Source: Roseiarcus sp963822215 (lineage in GTDB: Bacteria > Pseudomonadota > Alphaproteobacteria > Rhizobiales > Beijerinckiaceae). Taken from it: a stretch of DNA of 64,000 bases. The stretch is from contig CAWGGX010000011.1 of NCBI GenBank assembly GCA_963822215.1, positions 145,839 to 209,838 on the forward strand, given 5' to 3'. Of this stretch, positions 27,182 to 36,219 are shown piece by piece; position 1 is the stretch's first letter, and every line of letters begins with the position of its first letter. The notes under the pieces were generated by a model. That model worked only from the letters and a program-made list of their open reading frames with translations, had not been told where the DNA came from and searched no databases. The position numbers were made by a program, and so were the translations under genes.

Positions 27182-30166
27182 ATGACCCAGCCCCACCGTC
27201 CGGTCGGCCCCGGCGACCATGTCTTTCTCGTCGACGGCTCGTCGTTCGTCTTCCGCGCCTATTTTCAGTCGATCCGGCAGGACCAGAAGTACAACTATCG
27301 CTCCGACCGCCTGCCGATCGGAGCGGTCAGGCTGTTCGCCACCAAGGTGCTGCAATTCGTCAAGGACGGCGCGGCGGGCATCAAGCCGACGCATCTCGCC
27401 ATCATCTTCGACAAGTCGGAGAATTCGTTTCGCCGCGAGCTCTACCCGCCCTACAAGACCAACCGTTCCGACCCGCCGGCCGACCTCGTGCCGCAGTTCC
27501 CCCTGATGCGGGCGACGGTGCGCGCCTTCGGCATGGTTCCGGTCGAGCAGGACCGCTACGAGGCGGACGACCTGATCGCCACCTACGCCCGGCAGGCGTG
27601 CGACCGGGGCGCCGACGTCCTGATCGTGTCGGCCGACAAGGACCTGATGCAGCTCATCGAGCCCCGCGTCGCAATGTACGACCCGGCCTCCGGCGACCGC
27701 GAGGAGCGGCGCATCGGCCCGGCCGAGGTTTTCGATTATTTTGGGGTCGGGCCGGACAAGGTGGTCGACGTCCAGGCGCTCGCTGGCGACTCGACCGACA
27801 ACGTGCCCGGCGCGCCCGGGATCGGGGTCAAGACCGCGGCCCAACTGATCGGAGAATTCGGCGGCCTCGAGACGCTGTTGGCGCGCGCGGGCGAGATCAA
27901 GCAGCCGAAGCGCCGCGAGGCGTTGACGCTGCCCGAGAACGTCAACCGCATCCTCATTTCTCAGAAGCTGGTCACGCTCGTGCGCGACGTGCAGCTCGAG
28001 ACGCCGCTTGACGACCTCGCCGCGCCGACGCTCGACGGCAAGGAGCTGGTCGCCTTCCTGAAGGCGATGGAGCTCACCACGATCACCCGCCGGGTCGGCG
28101 AGCTCACCGGCGTCGACGTCTCCGCGATCGAGCCGGACCCGCGCTTCGTCGGCCCGGCCGGCTGGCTAGGGCGCAACGGCGAAGTGGCGGTCGCGGTCGA
28201 TGCGGCGCCCACGACCGCGCCCGCGGCTTCGGAGGCCCCGCTCGCCGCTCCCGAAGGCGCGACGCCCGCCGAGCTTGCGAGGACACGGGCCGCCGAGGCC
28301 AAGGCGCCGCTCGACCGCTCCACCTATAAGACGGTGCGGAGCCTCGATGAACTCAGCGCCTGGATCGCCCGCGCCCACGAGATCGGGCTTGTCGCATTCG
28401 ACACCGAGACGACGTCGCTCGATCCGTTGCAGGCCGAACTCGTCGGCTTCTCGCTCGCGGTCGCGCCGAACGAGGCCTGCTATGCGCCGCTCGGCCATCG
28501 CACCGGCGCCGAGGACCTGTTCGACGGCGGAGGGCTCGTTCCCGACCAGATCCGCGAGGAGGACGCGATCGCGCTCCTGAAGCCGCTGATGGAAGCGCCG
28601 GGCGTGCTCAAGATCGGCCAGAACGTCAAGTTCGACCTGCAGGTGCTCGCGCGGCGCGGCGTAACGGTGGCGCCGATCGACGACACGATGCTGATCTCCT
28701 ACGCGTTGGACGCCGCAGCGACCACCGATGGACACGGCATGGACACGCTGTCGGAGCGGTTCCTCGGCCACAAGCCGATCGCGTTTTCCGAGGTCGCCGG
28801 CTCGGGCCGCAATTTCGTCGGCTTCGCGCGCGTAGCCGTCGACAAGGCGACCGAATACGCCGCCGAGGACGCCGACGTGACGCTCAGGCTTTGGCGGGCG
28901 CTGAAGCCCCGGCTCGCCGCCGAGCGTCTAACGACGGTCTACGAGACGCTGGAGCGGCCGATGGTCGCCACGCTCGCCCGCATGGAGCGGCGCGGCGTCT
29001 CGATCGATCGCGACATGCTCTCGCGCCTCGCCGGCGACTTCGCCCAGAGCATGGCGCGGCTCGAAGCCGAGATCAGCCGGATCGTCGGCGGCCCGTTCAA
29101 TCCGGGCTCGCCGAAGCAGCTCGGCGACATCCTGTTCGGCCAGATGGGCCTGCCAGGCGGCAAGAAGACCGCGACCGGCGCGTGGTCGACCACGGCGAGC
29201 GTGCTCGACGACCTTGCCGCCGAGGGCCACGAATTGCCGGCGCGGGTGCTGGAATGGCGGCAGCTGGCGAAGCTGAAGTCGACCTACGCCGACGCGCTGC
29301 CAAGCTATGTCAATCCGTCGACGAACAGGGTGCACACGTCCTACGCCCTCGCCGCCACCACCACCGGGCGGCTGTCGTCGTCGGAGCCGAACCTGCAGAA
29401 TATTCCGGTCCGCACTGAGGAGGGGCGGAAGATCCGCCGCGCCTTCGTCGCGCCGAAGGGCCGCAAGCTGATCTCGGCCGACTACAGCCAGATCGAACTG
29501 CGCCTGCTCGCCCATATCGCCGACATCCCGGCGCTGAAAAAGGCCTTCGCCGACGGCCTCGACATCCATGCGATGACCGCCTCGGAGATGTTCGGCGTCC
29601 CGATCGCCGGCATGCCCGGAGAAATCCGGCGACGCGCCAAGGCGATCAATTTCGGCATCATCTACGGCATCTCGGCCTTCGGCCTCGCCAACCAGCTCGG
29701 CATCGCGCGCGAGGAGGCGGGCGCCTACATCCGCAAGTATTTCGAGCGCTTCCCCGGCATCCGCGACTATATGGAGGCGACCAAGAAGGCCGCCCGCGCC
29801 GACGGCTATGTGACGACGATCTTCGGCCGCAAGTGCCACTATCCGCGCATCGCCTCGTCCAACGCCTCGGAGCGGGCCTTCAATGAGCGCGCGGCGATCA
29901 ACGCGCCGATCCAGGGCTCGGCCGCCGACATCATTCGCCGCGCCATGGTCCGGATGGAGGAGGCGCTGGCGAAGGCCAGGCTCTCGGCCCTGATGCTGCT
30001 GCAGGTGCATGATGAGCTTGTGTTCGAGGCGCCGGACGACGAGATCAAGGCGACGCTGCCGGTTGTGACCAAAGTGATGATTGACGCGCCCGAGCCGGCG
30101 CTCAAGTTGCATGTGCCGCTGCAAGTGGACGCGCGGGCGGCGCAGAACTGGGATGAGGCGCATTAA
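27182..30166 (+). CDS. polA: DNA polymerase I
   Basis: 994-residue repair and Okazaki-fragment polymerase with all three domains. Residues 1-300 are the 5'-3' exonuclease (VFLVDGSSFVFRAYF, YEADDLIATYA, GDSTDNVPGAPGIGVKTAAQ). The proofreading 3'-5' exonuclease is intact, with the D407-x-E409 pair in FDTETTSLDP. The polymerase domain has SADYSQIELRLLAH (motif A), RRRAKAINFGIIYG (motif B) and LQVHDELVFEAP (motif C). An Ala/Pro-rich linker of about 60 residues separates the first two domains. The gene stands alone, with the IS110 element starting soon after its stop. Confidence 0.97.
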   Translation: MTQPHRPVGPGDHVFLVDGSSFVFRAYFQSIRQDQKYNYRSDRLPIGAVRLFATKVLQFVKDGAAGIKPTHLAIIFDKSENSFRRELYPPYKTNRSDPPADLVPQFPLMRATVRAFGMVPVEQDRYEADDLIATYARQACDRGADVLIVSADKDLMQLIEPRVAMYDPASGDREERRIGPAEVFDYFGVGPDKVVDVQALAGDSTDNVPGAPGIGVKTAAQLIGEFGGLETLLARAGEIKQPKRREALTLPENVNRILISQKLVTLVRDVQLETPLDDLAAPTLDGKELVAFLKAMELTTITRRVGELTGVDVSAIEPDPRFVGPAGWLGRNGEVAVAVDAAPTTAPAASEAPLAAPEGATPAELARTRAAEAKAPLDRSTYKTVRSLDELSAWIARAHEIGLVAFDTETTSLDPLQAELVGFSLAVAPNEACYAPLGHRTGAEDLFDGGGLVPDQIREEDAIALLKPLMEAPGVLKIGQNVKFDLQVLARRGVTVAPIDDTMLISYALDAAATTDGHGMDTLSERFLGHKPIAFSEVAGSGRNFVGFARVAVDKATEYAAEDADVTLRLWRALKPRLAAERLTTVYETLERPMVATLARMERRGVSIDRDMLSRLAGDFAQSMARLEAEISRIVGGPFNPGSPKQLGDILFGQMGLPGGKKTATGAWSTTASVLDDLAAEGHELPARVLEWRQLAKLKSTYADALPSYVNPSTNRVHTSYALAATTTGRLSSSEPNLQNIPVRTEEGRKIRRAFVAPKGRKLISADYSQIELRLLAHIADIPALKKAFADGLDIHAMTASEMFGVPIAGMPGEIRRRAKAINFGIIYGISAFGLANQLGIAREEAGAYIRKYFERFPGIRDYMEATKKAARADGYVTTIFGRKCHYPRIASSNASERAFNERAAINAPIQGSAADIIRRAMVRMEEALAKARLSALMLLQVHDELVFEAPDDEIKATLPVVTKVMIDAPEPALKLHVPLQVDARAAQNWDEAH

Positions 30167-31715
30167 GGTGGGCGCGATTTGTCATTGCGAGGAGCGGAAG
30201 CGACGAAGACTGTATGTCCTTGCGCTGAGGCGGCGGCTCGCCCTCGATGCGCGTTGCGAGGGTTGCCCGGATAGGCCGGGCGGAGCCTCACGCAAGGAGG
30301 ACGAGCCATGAAAGATTATAGCGAAGTTTTCGTCGGCATGGACGTGTCGAAGTCGAGTATCGCGGTAGGGTTGGCTGACGGCGGAGGCGCGGCCGAGGCG
30401 AGGTTTCTCGGGGAGATCGAGGCGAACGAGGCTGCGGTGACGAAGCTGGTCCGCCGCCTGTCTGGCAAGCACGACAAGCTGACGTTCTGTTACGAGGCGG
30501 GGCCGACCGGCTACGGTCTTTATCGGCTGATCGGCGAGCTTGGGCATGCGTGCCGGGTGGTCGCGCCCTCGCTCATTCCGCGCAAGCCGGGCGATCGGGT
30601 GAAGACCAATCGCCGCGACGCCTTGAATCTGGCGCGCTTGCTGCGGGCCGGCGAGCTCACCGCCGTGTGGACGCCGGACGAGCGGCACGAGGCGATGCGC
30701 GATCTGGTGCGGGCGCGCTCGACGGCCGCCTTCGACCTCAGGATCAAGCGCCAGCAGACCGGCGCCTTCCTTTTGCGTCTCGGACGCGTCTATCCCGGTA
30801 AGAAGACATGGGGCGGCGCGCACCGGAAGTGGCTGGCGAGCCAAGCTTTCGCCCATCTCGAGCAGCGCATCGCCTTCGAGGAGCAGGTGGCCGCGATGGA
30901 CGAGGCGAAGGCGCGCATCGCCCGGCTGGAGAAGGCGATCGAGGAGGCGGTTCCCGATTGGTCGCTGGCGCCGATGGTCACGGCGCTGATGGCGATGCGC
31001 GGGATCGACCTCGTCGCGGCGACGGCGATTCTGGCCGAAGTCGGCGACCTCGGGCGCTTTCGGACGCCGCGCGAGTTGATGGCCTGGCTGGGGCTCGTGC
31101 CCTCGGAGTCCTCAACCGGCGACCGAGTCAGGCGCTTCGGCATCACCAAGGCCGGCAACGGCCGGGCGCGCAAAACCCTGATCGAGAGCGCTTGGCGCCA
31201 TCGCTTTCCTGCGCGCATCGGTCAGGCCAAGCTCGCCCGGGTCGAGGCGGCGCCGCCGGCGGCGCGGCGGATCGCCTGGAAGGCGCAGATGCGGCTCACC
31301 GCGCGCTACCGGGCGCTGATGCGCAAAGGCAAGACGAAGAGCGTCGCCGTCACGGCGGTCGCGCGCGAACTCGCCGGCTTCATCTGGGCGATCCATCGCG
31401 CGCTTGAGCAGGAGCAAGCCGTCGCATGAAGCCGCTCGCTCGCTACAGCGCAATTTGGGAGCGCGCTTCGCGAGCGGCTTCATGCGATCCCGCGCCATCG
31501 CGGGCGGCGCGCCATCGCGTCGACTGACCCCACACAGACCGAGGAGGGATACGGCAGACGGATGCAACAAACATTGCGCAGCGGCGGGGGTGAAGCCGCG
31601 GCAGGGGAACTCCCGAGGATTGCAAGTGGCCGATCGACGCATCGACGCCCGTACGAAGACGTGGAGCAGCCCCGGACGAAACTCGGACATGCGGAACAAA
31701 TACGCGTATTAGAGC
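30167..31715 (+). mobile_element. IS110-family insertion sequence (ends approximate)
   Basis: The intact transposase gene is flanked by about 140 bases on the left and about 280 on the right that encode no protein. IS110-type elements carry a non-coding RNA (bridge RNA) in one flank; the right flank contains several GC-rich inverted segments and is the longer. The left flank also contains a REP-like sequence, TGTCATTGCGAGGAGCGG (30180-30197), a known type of target for this family. No terminal repeats or duplications are seen, as expected, so the ends are uncertain. Confidence 0.65.
30308..31429 (+). CDS. IS110 family transposase (DEDD recombinase)
   Basis: 373-residue transposase. The N-terminal RuvC-like DEDD domain has GMDVSKSSIAVGL, CYEAGPTGYGLYR and KTNRRDALNLARLLRAGEL, supplying the acidic residues. 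The C-terminal serine-containing domain has MRGIDLVAATAILAEVGD and GLVPSESSTGDRVRRFGITK followed by NGRARKTLIESAW. An AAGGAGG site precedes the ATG by seven bases. Complete frame, so possibly active. Related N-terminal sequence occurs in the damaged copy at 62594, but that is a different lineage. Confidence 0.95.
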   Translation: MKDYSEVFVGMDVSKSSIAVGLADGGGAAEARFLGEIEANEAAVTKLVRRLSGKHDKLTFCYEAGPTGYGLYRLIGELGHACRVVAPSLIPRKPGDRVKTNRRDALNLARLLRAGELTAVWTPDERHEAMRDLVRARSTAAFDLRIKRQQTGAFLLRLGRVYPGKKTWGGAHRKWLASQAFAHLEQRIAFEEQVAAMDEAKARIARLEKAIEEAVPDWSLAPMVTALMAMRGIDLVAATAILAEVGDLGRFRTPRELMAWLGLVPSESSTGDRVRRFGITKAGNGRARKTLIESAWRHRFPARIGQAKLARVEAAPPAARRIAWKAQMRLTARYRALMRKGKTKSVAVTAVARELAGFIWAIHRALEQEQAVA

Positions 31716-31779
31716 TTGATCACCGACGTCCAACAGGCCTCGCCCCCACCTCTGCGCAATCATCCAACGCCATCACTCC

Positions 31780-31910
31780 GCCCACCCCTGAAGCGGAAAC
31801 GGGAGGGTGCGTCCGACCCCTTGACGAAGGACATAAGAGCAATCCCGGGAAAGTCGGGCGGAAGCGGCGGCTCTGGATTGCTTCGCTTCGCTCGCTATGA
31901 CGTCGTTCCG
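31780..31910. repeat. REP-like intergenic repeat upstream of zapE
   Basis: On the minus strand this reads GTCATAGCGAGCGAAGCGAA and then GCAATCCAGAGCCGCCGC, a GCAATC-type dispersed palindromic repeat common in alphaproteobacteria. The partial match at 30180-30207, across the IS110 element, suggests the two segments belonged to related repeats. Confidence 0.55.
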
Positions 31911-31928
31911 TTTTCCCCAGGCTTGCAA

Positions 31929-33098
31929 ATGACCTCCATCTCCGGACGCTATCGGGCGCTGATCGACGAGCGCCAGATCACATTCGACCCGGCCCAGGCG
32001 GCGCTGATCGTAAAACTCGACACGCTCTGCGATCGGCTCAGCGGCTACACGGCCGCGGAAGCGAAGCCGAACGCCTTTTCGCGTCTCTTCGGCGCGAAGC
32101 CCGCCGAGCCGCCGCGCGGGCTCTATGTTCATGGCTCGGTCGGCCGCGGCAAGACGATGCTGATGGACCTGTTCTTCGCCGCGGCCGAGGTCCCAAGAAA
32201 GCGCCGCGTCCATTTCCACGCCTTCATGGCCGACGTCCACGCCCGGCTGCACGAATGGCGCCAGGCGCGCAAGGTCGGAACGGTGACGGGCGAGGACCCG
32301 ATCGCCCCCGTCGCGGCCGACCTCGCGCACGAAGCCTCGCTGTTGTGCTTCGACGAATTCGCGGTGCGCGACATTGCAGACGCGATGATTCTGGGGCGCC
32401 TGTTCACCGCGCTGTTTTCGGCCGGAGTGGTTATGGTGGCGACCACCAACGTCGCTCCGGACGATCTCTACAAGGACGGGCTGAATCGCGCCCTGTTGCT
32501 GCCGTTCATCGCGCTCTTGCAGGAGCGGTGCGAGGTGGTCGAGCTGGATGCGCGCACGGACTACCGGCTCGAGAAGCTCGTCCGCGCGCCCGTCTATTAT
32601 ACGCCGCTCAGCCCCAAAGCGGACGCCGCGCTCGACGCCGCCTTCCTGAGCCTGTCCGGATTGCAGCGCGGCGCGCCGATCGAGATCGAGCTGCTCGGGC
32701 GCCGTCTCGAGGTGCCGCAGGCCGCCGACGGCGTCGCCCGCTTCGACTTCGACGGTCTCTGCCGCAGGCCGCTCGGCTCGCCAGACTACCTGGAAATCGC
32801 CGAGCGTTTCCATACCGTGTTCATCGACCGCATTCCGGTTCTCCGGCCTGCCGAGCGCAACGAGGCCAAGCGTTTCATCATCCTGATCGACGCGCTCTAC
32901 GACAACCGGGTCAAGCTCGTGGCCTCCGCCGCCGCCGAGCCAGAGGGGCTGTTCGTCGGCGCCGACGGGGCGGAGGCGTTCGAATTCGCGCGCACGGCCT
33001 CGCGCCTGTTCGAGATGCGCTCGGCCGATTACCTCGCGCTGCCGCACGGCTCGGTCGGGGCGCGGCTCGGCGACCTCGGCGGCATCGCGGAGACCTGA
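31929..33098 (+). CDS. zapE: AFG1/ZapE-type cell-division ATPase
   Basis: AFG1-like ATPase of 389 residues. Walker A is GSVGRGKTM, preceded by RGLYVHG; Walker B is LLCFDEFAVRDIADAM; VVMVATTNVAPDDLY and FIALLQERCEVVEL follow, as in ZapE of E. coli, which contacts the Z-ring. The ATG at 31929 (MTSISGRYRALIDE) is chosen because the frame upstream reads through a repeat. The TetR gene starts immediately at its stop, so the two are likely co-transcribed. Confidence 0.93.
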   Translation: MTSISGRYRALIDERQITFDPAQAALIVKLDTLCDRLSGYTAAEAKPNAFSRLFGAKPAEPPRGLYVHGSVGRGKTMLMDLFFAAAEVPRKRRVHFHAFMADVHARLHEWRQARKVGTVTGEDPIAPVAADLAHEASLLCFDEFAVRDIADAMILGRLFTALFSAGVVMVATTNVAPDDLYKDGLNRALLLPFIALLQERCEVVELDARTDYRLEKLVRAPVYYTPLSPKADAALDAAFLSLSGLQRGAPIEIELLGRRLEVPQAADGVARFDFDGLCRRPLGSPDYLEIAERFHTVFIDRIPVLRPAERNEAKRFIILIDALYDNRVKLVASAAAEPEGLFVGADGAEAFEFARTASRLFEMRSADYLALPHGSVGARLGDLGGIAET

Positions 33099-33707
33099 GT
33101 GCCGGCCGGCCTCAACGCCGAAACCAACGACGTGCGGCTCGTCGAGATCGCCAGGGCGCACGTGCGCCGGTTCGGCCACGCGCGCACCACGGTTGTCGGG
33201 ATCGCGACGGAGGCGGGCATGACCCACGCCAACGTCTACCGCTATTTTGCGACCAAGTCGGCGCTGCTCGACGAGGTCGTGGCGAGCAGCCTGAGGCCGC
33301 TCGAAGCGCGCCTGCGCGAAGCGGCGGAGGGAGCCGATCCCGCCTACGACAAGCTCGAGCGCATGCTCCTGGAGGTCCACCGCGACTATCGCGGCAAGCT
33401 CGACAGCGACCCCGAGGTGTTCGACCTCCTGGTCGACGCGCTGACGCGAAACCGGGCGAGCGTCCGCAAGCACCGCGGCCGCGTGCAGTCGGAGATCCAG
33501 CGGGTCTACGAGGAGGGCGTCGCCTCGGGCGCGTTCGCCATGACCGACCGGCGCCGGGCGATGTCGCTGATTTTCGACGCGGCGCATCGTTTCATCCATC
33601 CGGTCGCGCTGCGGCTTGACAAGGACGCGACGCCGAACGCCTCGGCGTCCCGCTTCGAGACGGTGCTGGCGATCACCCTGAGAGCGCTCAGGACCGGGAG
33701 GGTGTGA
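33099..33707 (+). CDS. TetR family transcriptional regulator
   Basis: 202-residue DNA-binding repressor. The helix-turn-helix lies at residues about 25-55 (TTVVGIATEAGMTHANVYRY followed by FATKSALLDEVV). The C-terminal ligand domain is variable. The GTG start directly abuts the zapE stop (TGA at 33096-33098), so it is probably translationally coupled. Target genes are unknown. Confidence 0.88.
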   Translation: MPAGLNAETNDVRLVEIARAHVRRFGHARTTVVGIATEAGMTHANVYRYFATKSALLDEVVASSLRPLEARLREAAEGADPAYDKLERMLLEVHRDYRGKLDSDPEVFDLLVDALTRNRASVRKHRGRVQSEIQRVYEEGVASGAFAMTDRRRAMSLIFDAAHRFIHPVALRLDKDATPNASASRFETVLAITLRALRTGRV

Positions 33708-34061
33708 CGCCCCCTGGCCCAGCAGCCTCCCGCGACCCGATGTCATCGGCCGCGTCGAAGGAGCGAACACTGCCTTTGGCACACGTCTGGCGTACCAAGT
33801 CAACATTTTCGACAGACATCGCAGTAAAGCAAAAGCTTTACCTCGTCCACTTTCCACCTGACCGCTGCGCTTACCTAACATGTTGGTTCGGCGATGGCCT
33901 GGCTTGAGCGGGTTGCCAACTGGGAATACGTCGGACGAGCTCTTGGTCGCGTCGCTTTTTGATCTATGCGCTTTCCGCTTGCCACATATATGAAACTACG
34001 GCAGAGTTATGGCGGAGCAGAGAAGGAAGGTTGAATACGCGAAGTCGGGCAGGAGGTCACT
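33708..34061. other. Intergenic region, falling GC, no gene
   Basis: GC content drops from about position 33780 toward the AT-rich region that follows. No frame is convincing. It may contain the promoter of the damaged AT-rich gene. Confidence 0.45.
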
Positions 34062-35230
34062 GTGGACTCAAAGTATAATGAAGTATTACGGAAACGATCT
34101 GCGATAGAAAGATTGTTGTACTTCCTTAATTCCGTGCCTATCCGGTTAACGCCCACAGCCCCTAGATGTAGGATGCGTCCACGTGCAGAGCGATCTGGCC
34201 GCAATATGGCCAGACAAAGCCGACAGGCCAACGCGCGCGATCAAGATAGGCAGCATATGCCGCGTCATACGGAAAAAGCTCATGAAACTCTGGGACTGAC
34301 TGGGGAAACCCAGATCGTCGCTCTGGCGGATTTCCATGGCCGGTTTGATAACCATCACCAGCCCTGGTGGGTGTGGGCGTTAACCGGACAGGCACGCTTA
34401 ATTCAAGCAATAGGGCTTGGTATTTGACTGCGGCTGGCATTTTTTTGTTTCAATTGCCATCATCTTCGGTTATGCATTTGAGGCGCAATCGCTGAGGAAG
34501 ACTAAGATCGCTCAAGTCGGCCAAACGATCGCAAAATCAAGAAGGGATGCAATCCAAGTCGCTGATAATATTGCGTTGCTGAAATCTCGCGTCCAAATTA
34601 TTGAAGATTCAAGTGTTGAGCAAACCGCCCTTTCCAAGTTATATGATGCTGCTAGGAATGTTGACATAATCATGGATCAACTAAACGATATTTCTAGAGT
34701 TCTGTCAGATTTCAGATCGAATTTCGATCCAATGACGATCATAAAATCGTGCGACGCAGCTAGGATAAATATTGCCAGGTGCAGGGAGCGGTTTCATCAT
34801 ATAGATTTTACCAAAATGATCCTGACCTAAGAAGAATGTTTGCTGATAGCATCGAATTGTTGCCTGATATAAGTAGTAATATTTACGAAAGCCTCGTGCT
34901 TCCGAAACCCACTCAGAGATCGGACATGACTGCACCATCGCAATGGCTTGATTTAATATCGGTGGGTATGCCGAAACAAACGACTTAGGTTCCAAGAATT
35001 CAGGCATTGGATTAACTTATACGTTGCATATTGCTCAAGACGACGCAAAGATGTACATTTTTCTTCGCATTTTTGCCGTTTTGCTGGTTACTTTCCTTTC
35101 GGCTGTGGTTGCGATCTTCACCACCAACAACCAGCAGGTATTCTCGTTTGCGCTCGATACTGTTAAGACACTACTTGGATTTTTCATTAGAGCAGCGACA
35201 GCTTTTTTAGGACTGCCGTCAGGGCATTAG
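34062..35230 (+). pseudogene. Decayed AT-rich gene for a membrane coiled-coil protein, split by a MITE
   Basis: Removing the MITE (34134-34396) and one copy of its duplication joins MDSKYNEVLRKRSAIERLLY at 34062 to the next frame and restores continuity across the insertion. Further along, the frame must shift at a seven-T run near 34440, again near 34790 and again near 34965. Reading through gives a transmembrane segment, a helical region rich in charged and Ile/Ala residues (QVADNIALLKSRVQIIEDSS), and two C-terminal hydrophobic segments (FLRIFAVLLVTFLSAVVAIF and LLGFF). GC is far below the surrounding DNA, which suggests horizontal origin. I do not recognise a family. Confidence 0.6.
34134..34396 (+). 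mobile_element. IS1595-derived MITE, copy 1 (263 bp)
   Basis: Inverted ends of about 25 bases (CGTGCCTATCCGGTTAACGC at the left; the right end mirrors it with one change). The octamer CTTAATTC flanks it at 34126-34133 and 34397-34404. On the minus strand the interior reads EFHELFPYDAAYAAYLDRAR then WPVGFVWPYCG, the start of an IS1595-type transposase, including the RWPxGFxCPxCG zinc-finger region. The transposase is truncated, so the element needs help from another copy. The second copy is at 48467-48730, in the opposite orientation. Confidence 0.87.
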
Positions 35231-35404
35231 TCGGCAAGGAACTCTACGAACTCAATTAGGCTGATCTTTTCACATTCGTCGGACAGAAGGTGGCCGCTAG
35301 CGGCCTCATGAGCGCGCGGCTGCGCCCTTTCCGGACACGCGCGCGCATAACCATTCACCGGGCATCTCTCCCCTTGAGGGGCGAGTGATGACTGCCGTCG
35401 GAAA

Positions 35405-36219
35405 TCACGTCAGCTTCGGATACCCCGCCGCTGCCGCTTCCCGCTCGTAGTCGAGCACGCGCCCGTAGTCGGCGGCCGTGAGGACCCGCTCCCCCTGAGC
35501 CCAAGTGCGGCGCGCGATGGGGCGAGGTCCGGGTCTGCAATCGCCTCGAACAAACACTCGCGGACGGCGGCGAGCGTCTTGTCCGGCAGGTTTGCGCTGG
35601 CGATGAACGGCAGTCCGGGCGAGGACGGGCTTTCGGCGACAATGGCGACACGCGCGACAAGCTCCGGGCGAAGGCGGCGCAAGAGGCCGAAGCTGACGCA
35701 GTCGATCGCCGCGAGGTCCGCGCGCCCTTCGGCGACCGCCGCGAAACTCGCGGCATGCGATCCAGTGACGACGACTTCCGAGAAGAACGGCCGTCCGTTC
35801 GCGACCGGCGCGATCGCAGCGCGGAACAGGTTCATGCCGGTGTCGCTGTCCCAGGAATTGACTGCCGCAACCGCGCCGCGGAACGCCGCAAGTTCGCGAC
35901 GGGGGTCTTGCGTCGAGCAGACGATGAAGCTGCAGTGATCGGCGCCGTCGCAGCCGGGAAAGGCGTACTCGGGCGTCGCAACGAGGACGGCGCGGTCCTG
36001 GAGCGCCGTCATGAAGGGATATCCGCAGGTCTGGGCGAAGATCAGGCCGGGGTCGCGCCACAGGTCCACAAGGTCGCGCTCGCGCGTCAGCCCCGCTGGC
36101 GCGTCCACCCCCCTGCGGCGCAGGCCGTCCGCGATGCGCCGCCACAGCGCGTCGTTGGCGGCGAAAATCTCCGGAAAGTCGTACATCGGCAGCGCCGCGA
36201 CCGGCGCGTCCGCCCTCAT
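35405..36219 (-). pseudogene. Phosphate/phosphonate-type ABC substrate-binding protein, frameshifted
   Basis: PhnD-like protein starting at 36219 (MRADAPVAALPMYDFPEIFA). The family pattern continues with DLWRDPGLIFAQTCGYPFMT, GRADLAAIDCVSFGLL and FIASANLPDKT. Near position 35512, in a run of five G/C bases, the frame moves to that of LTAADYGRVLDYEREAAAAG and ends at 35405. The start codon overlaps the stop of the desaturase gene (ATGA), so the two are coupled. No signal peptide is obvious, so it may bind its ligand in a cytoplasmic setting. One base difference separates a full gene from this form. Confidence 0.78.

Noticed and set aside
30308..31429. IS110 and the damaged 62594 copy being the same element
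   Set aside because: Their protein sequences differ throughout the DEDD domain, so they are separate lineages.
31773..33881. A 702-codon minus-strand frame over zapE and the TetR gene
   Set aside because: It mirrors two recognisable plus-strand genes; the composition is Arg/Glu-rich shadow sequence.
34162..34440. A 92-codon frame inside MITE copy 1 as an independent gene
   Set aside because: It is the truncated start of an IS1595-type transposase within the MITE, without catalytic residues.
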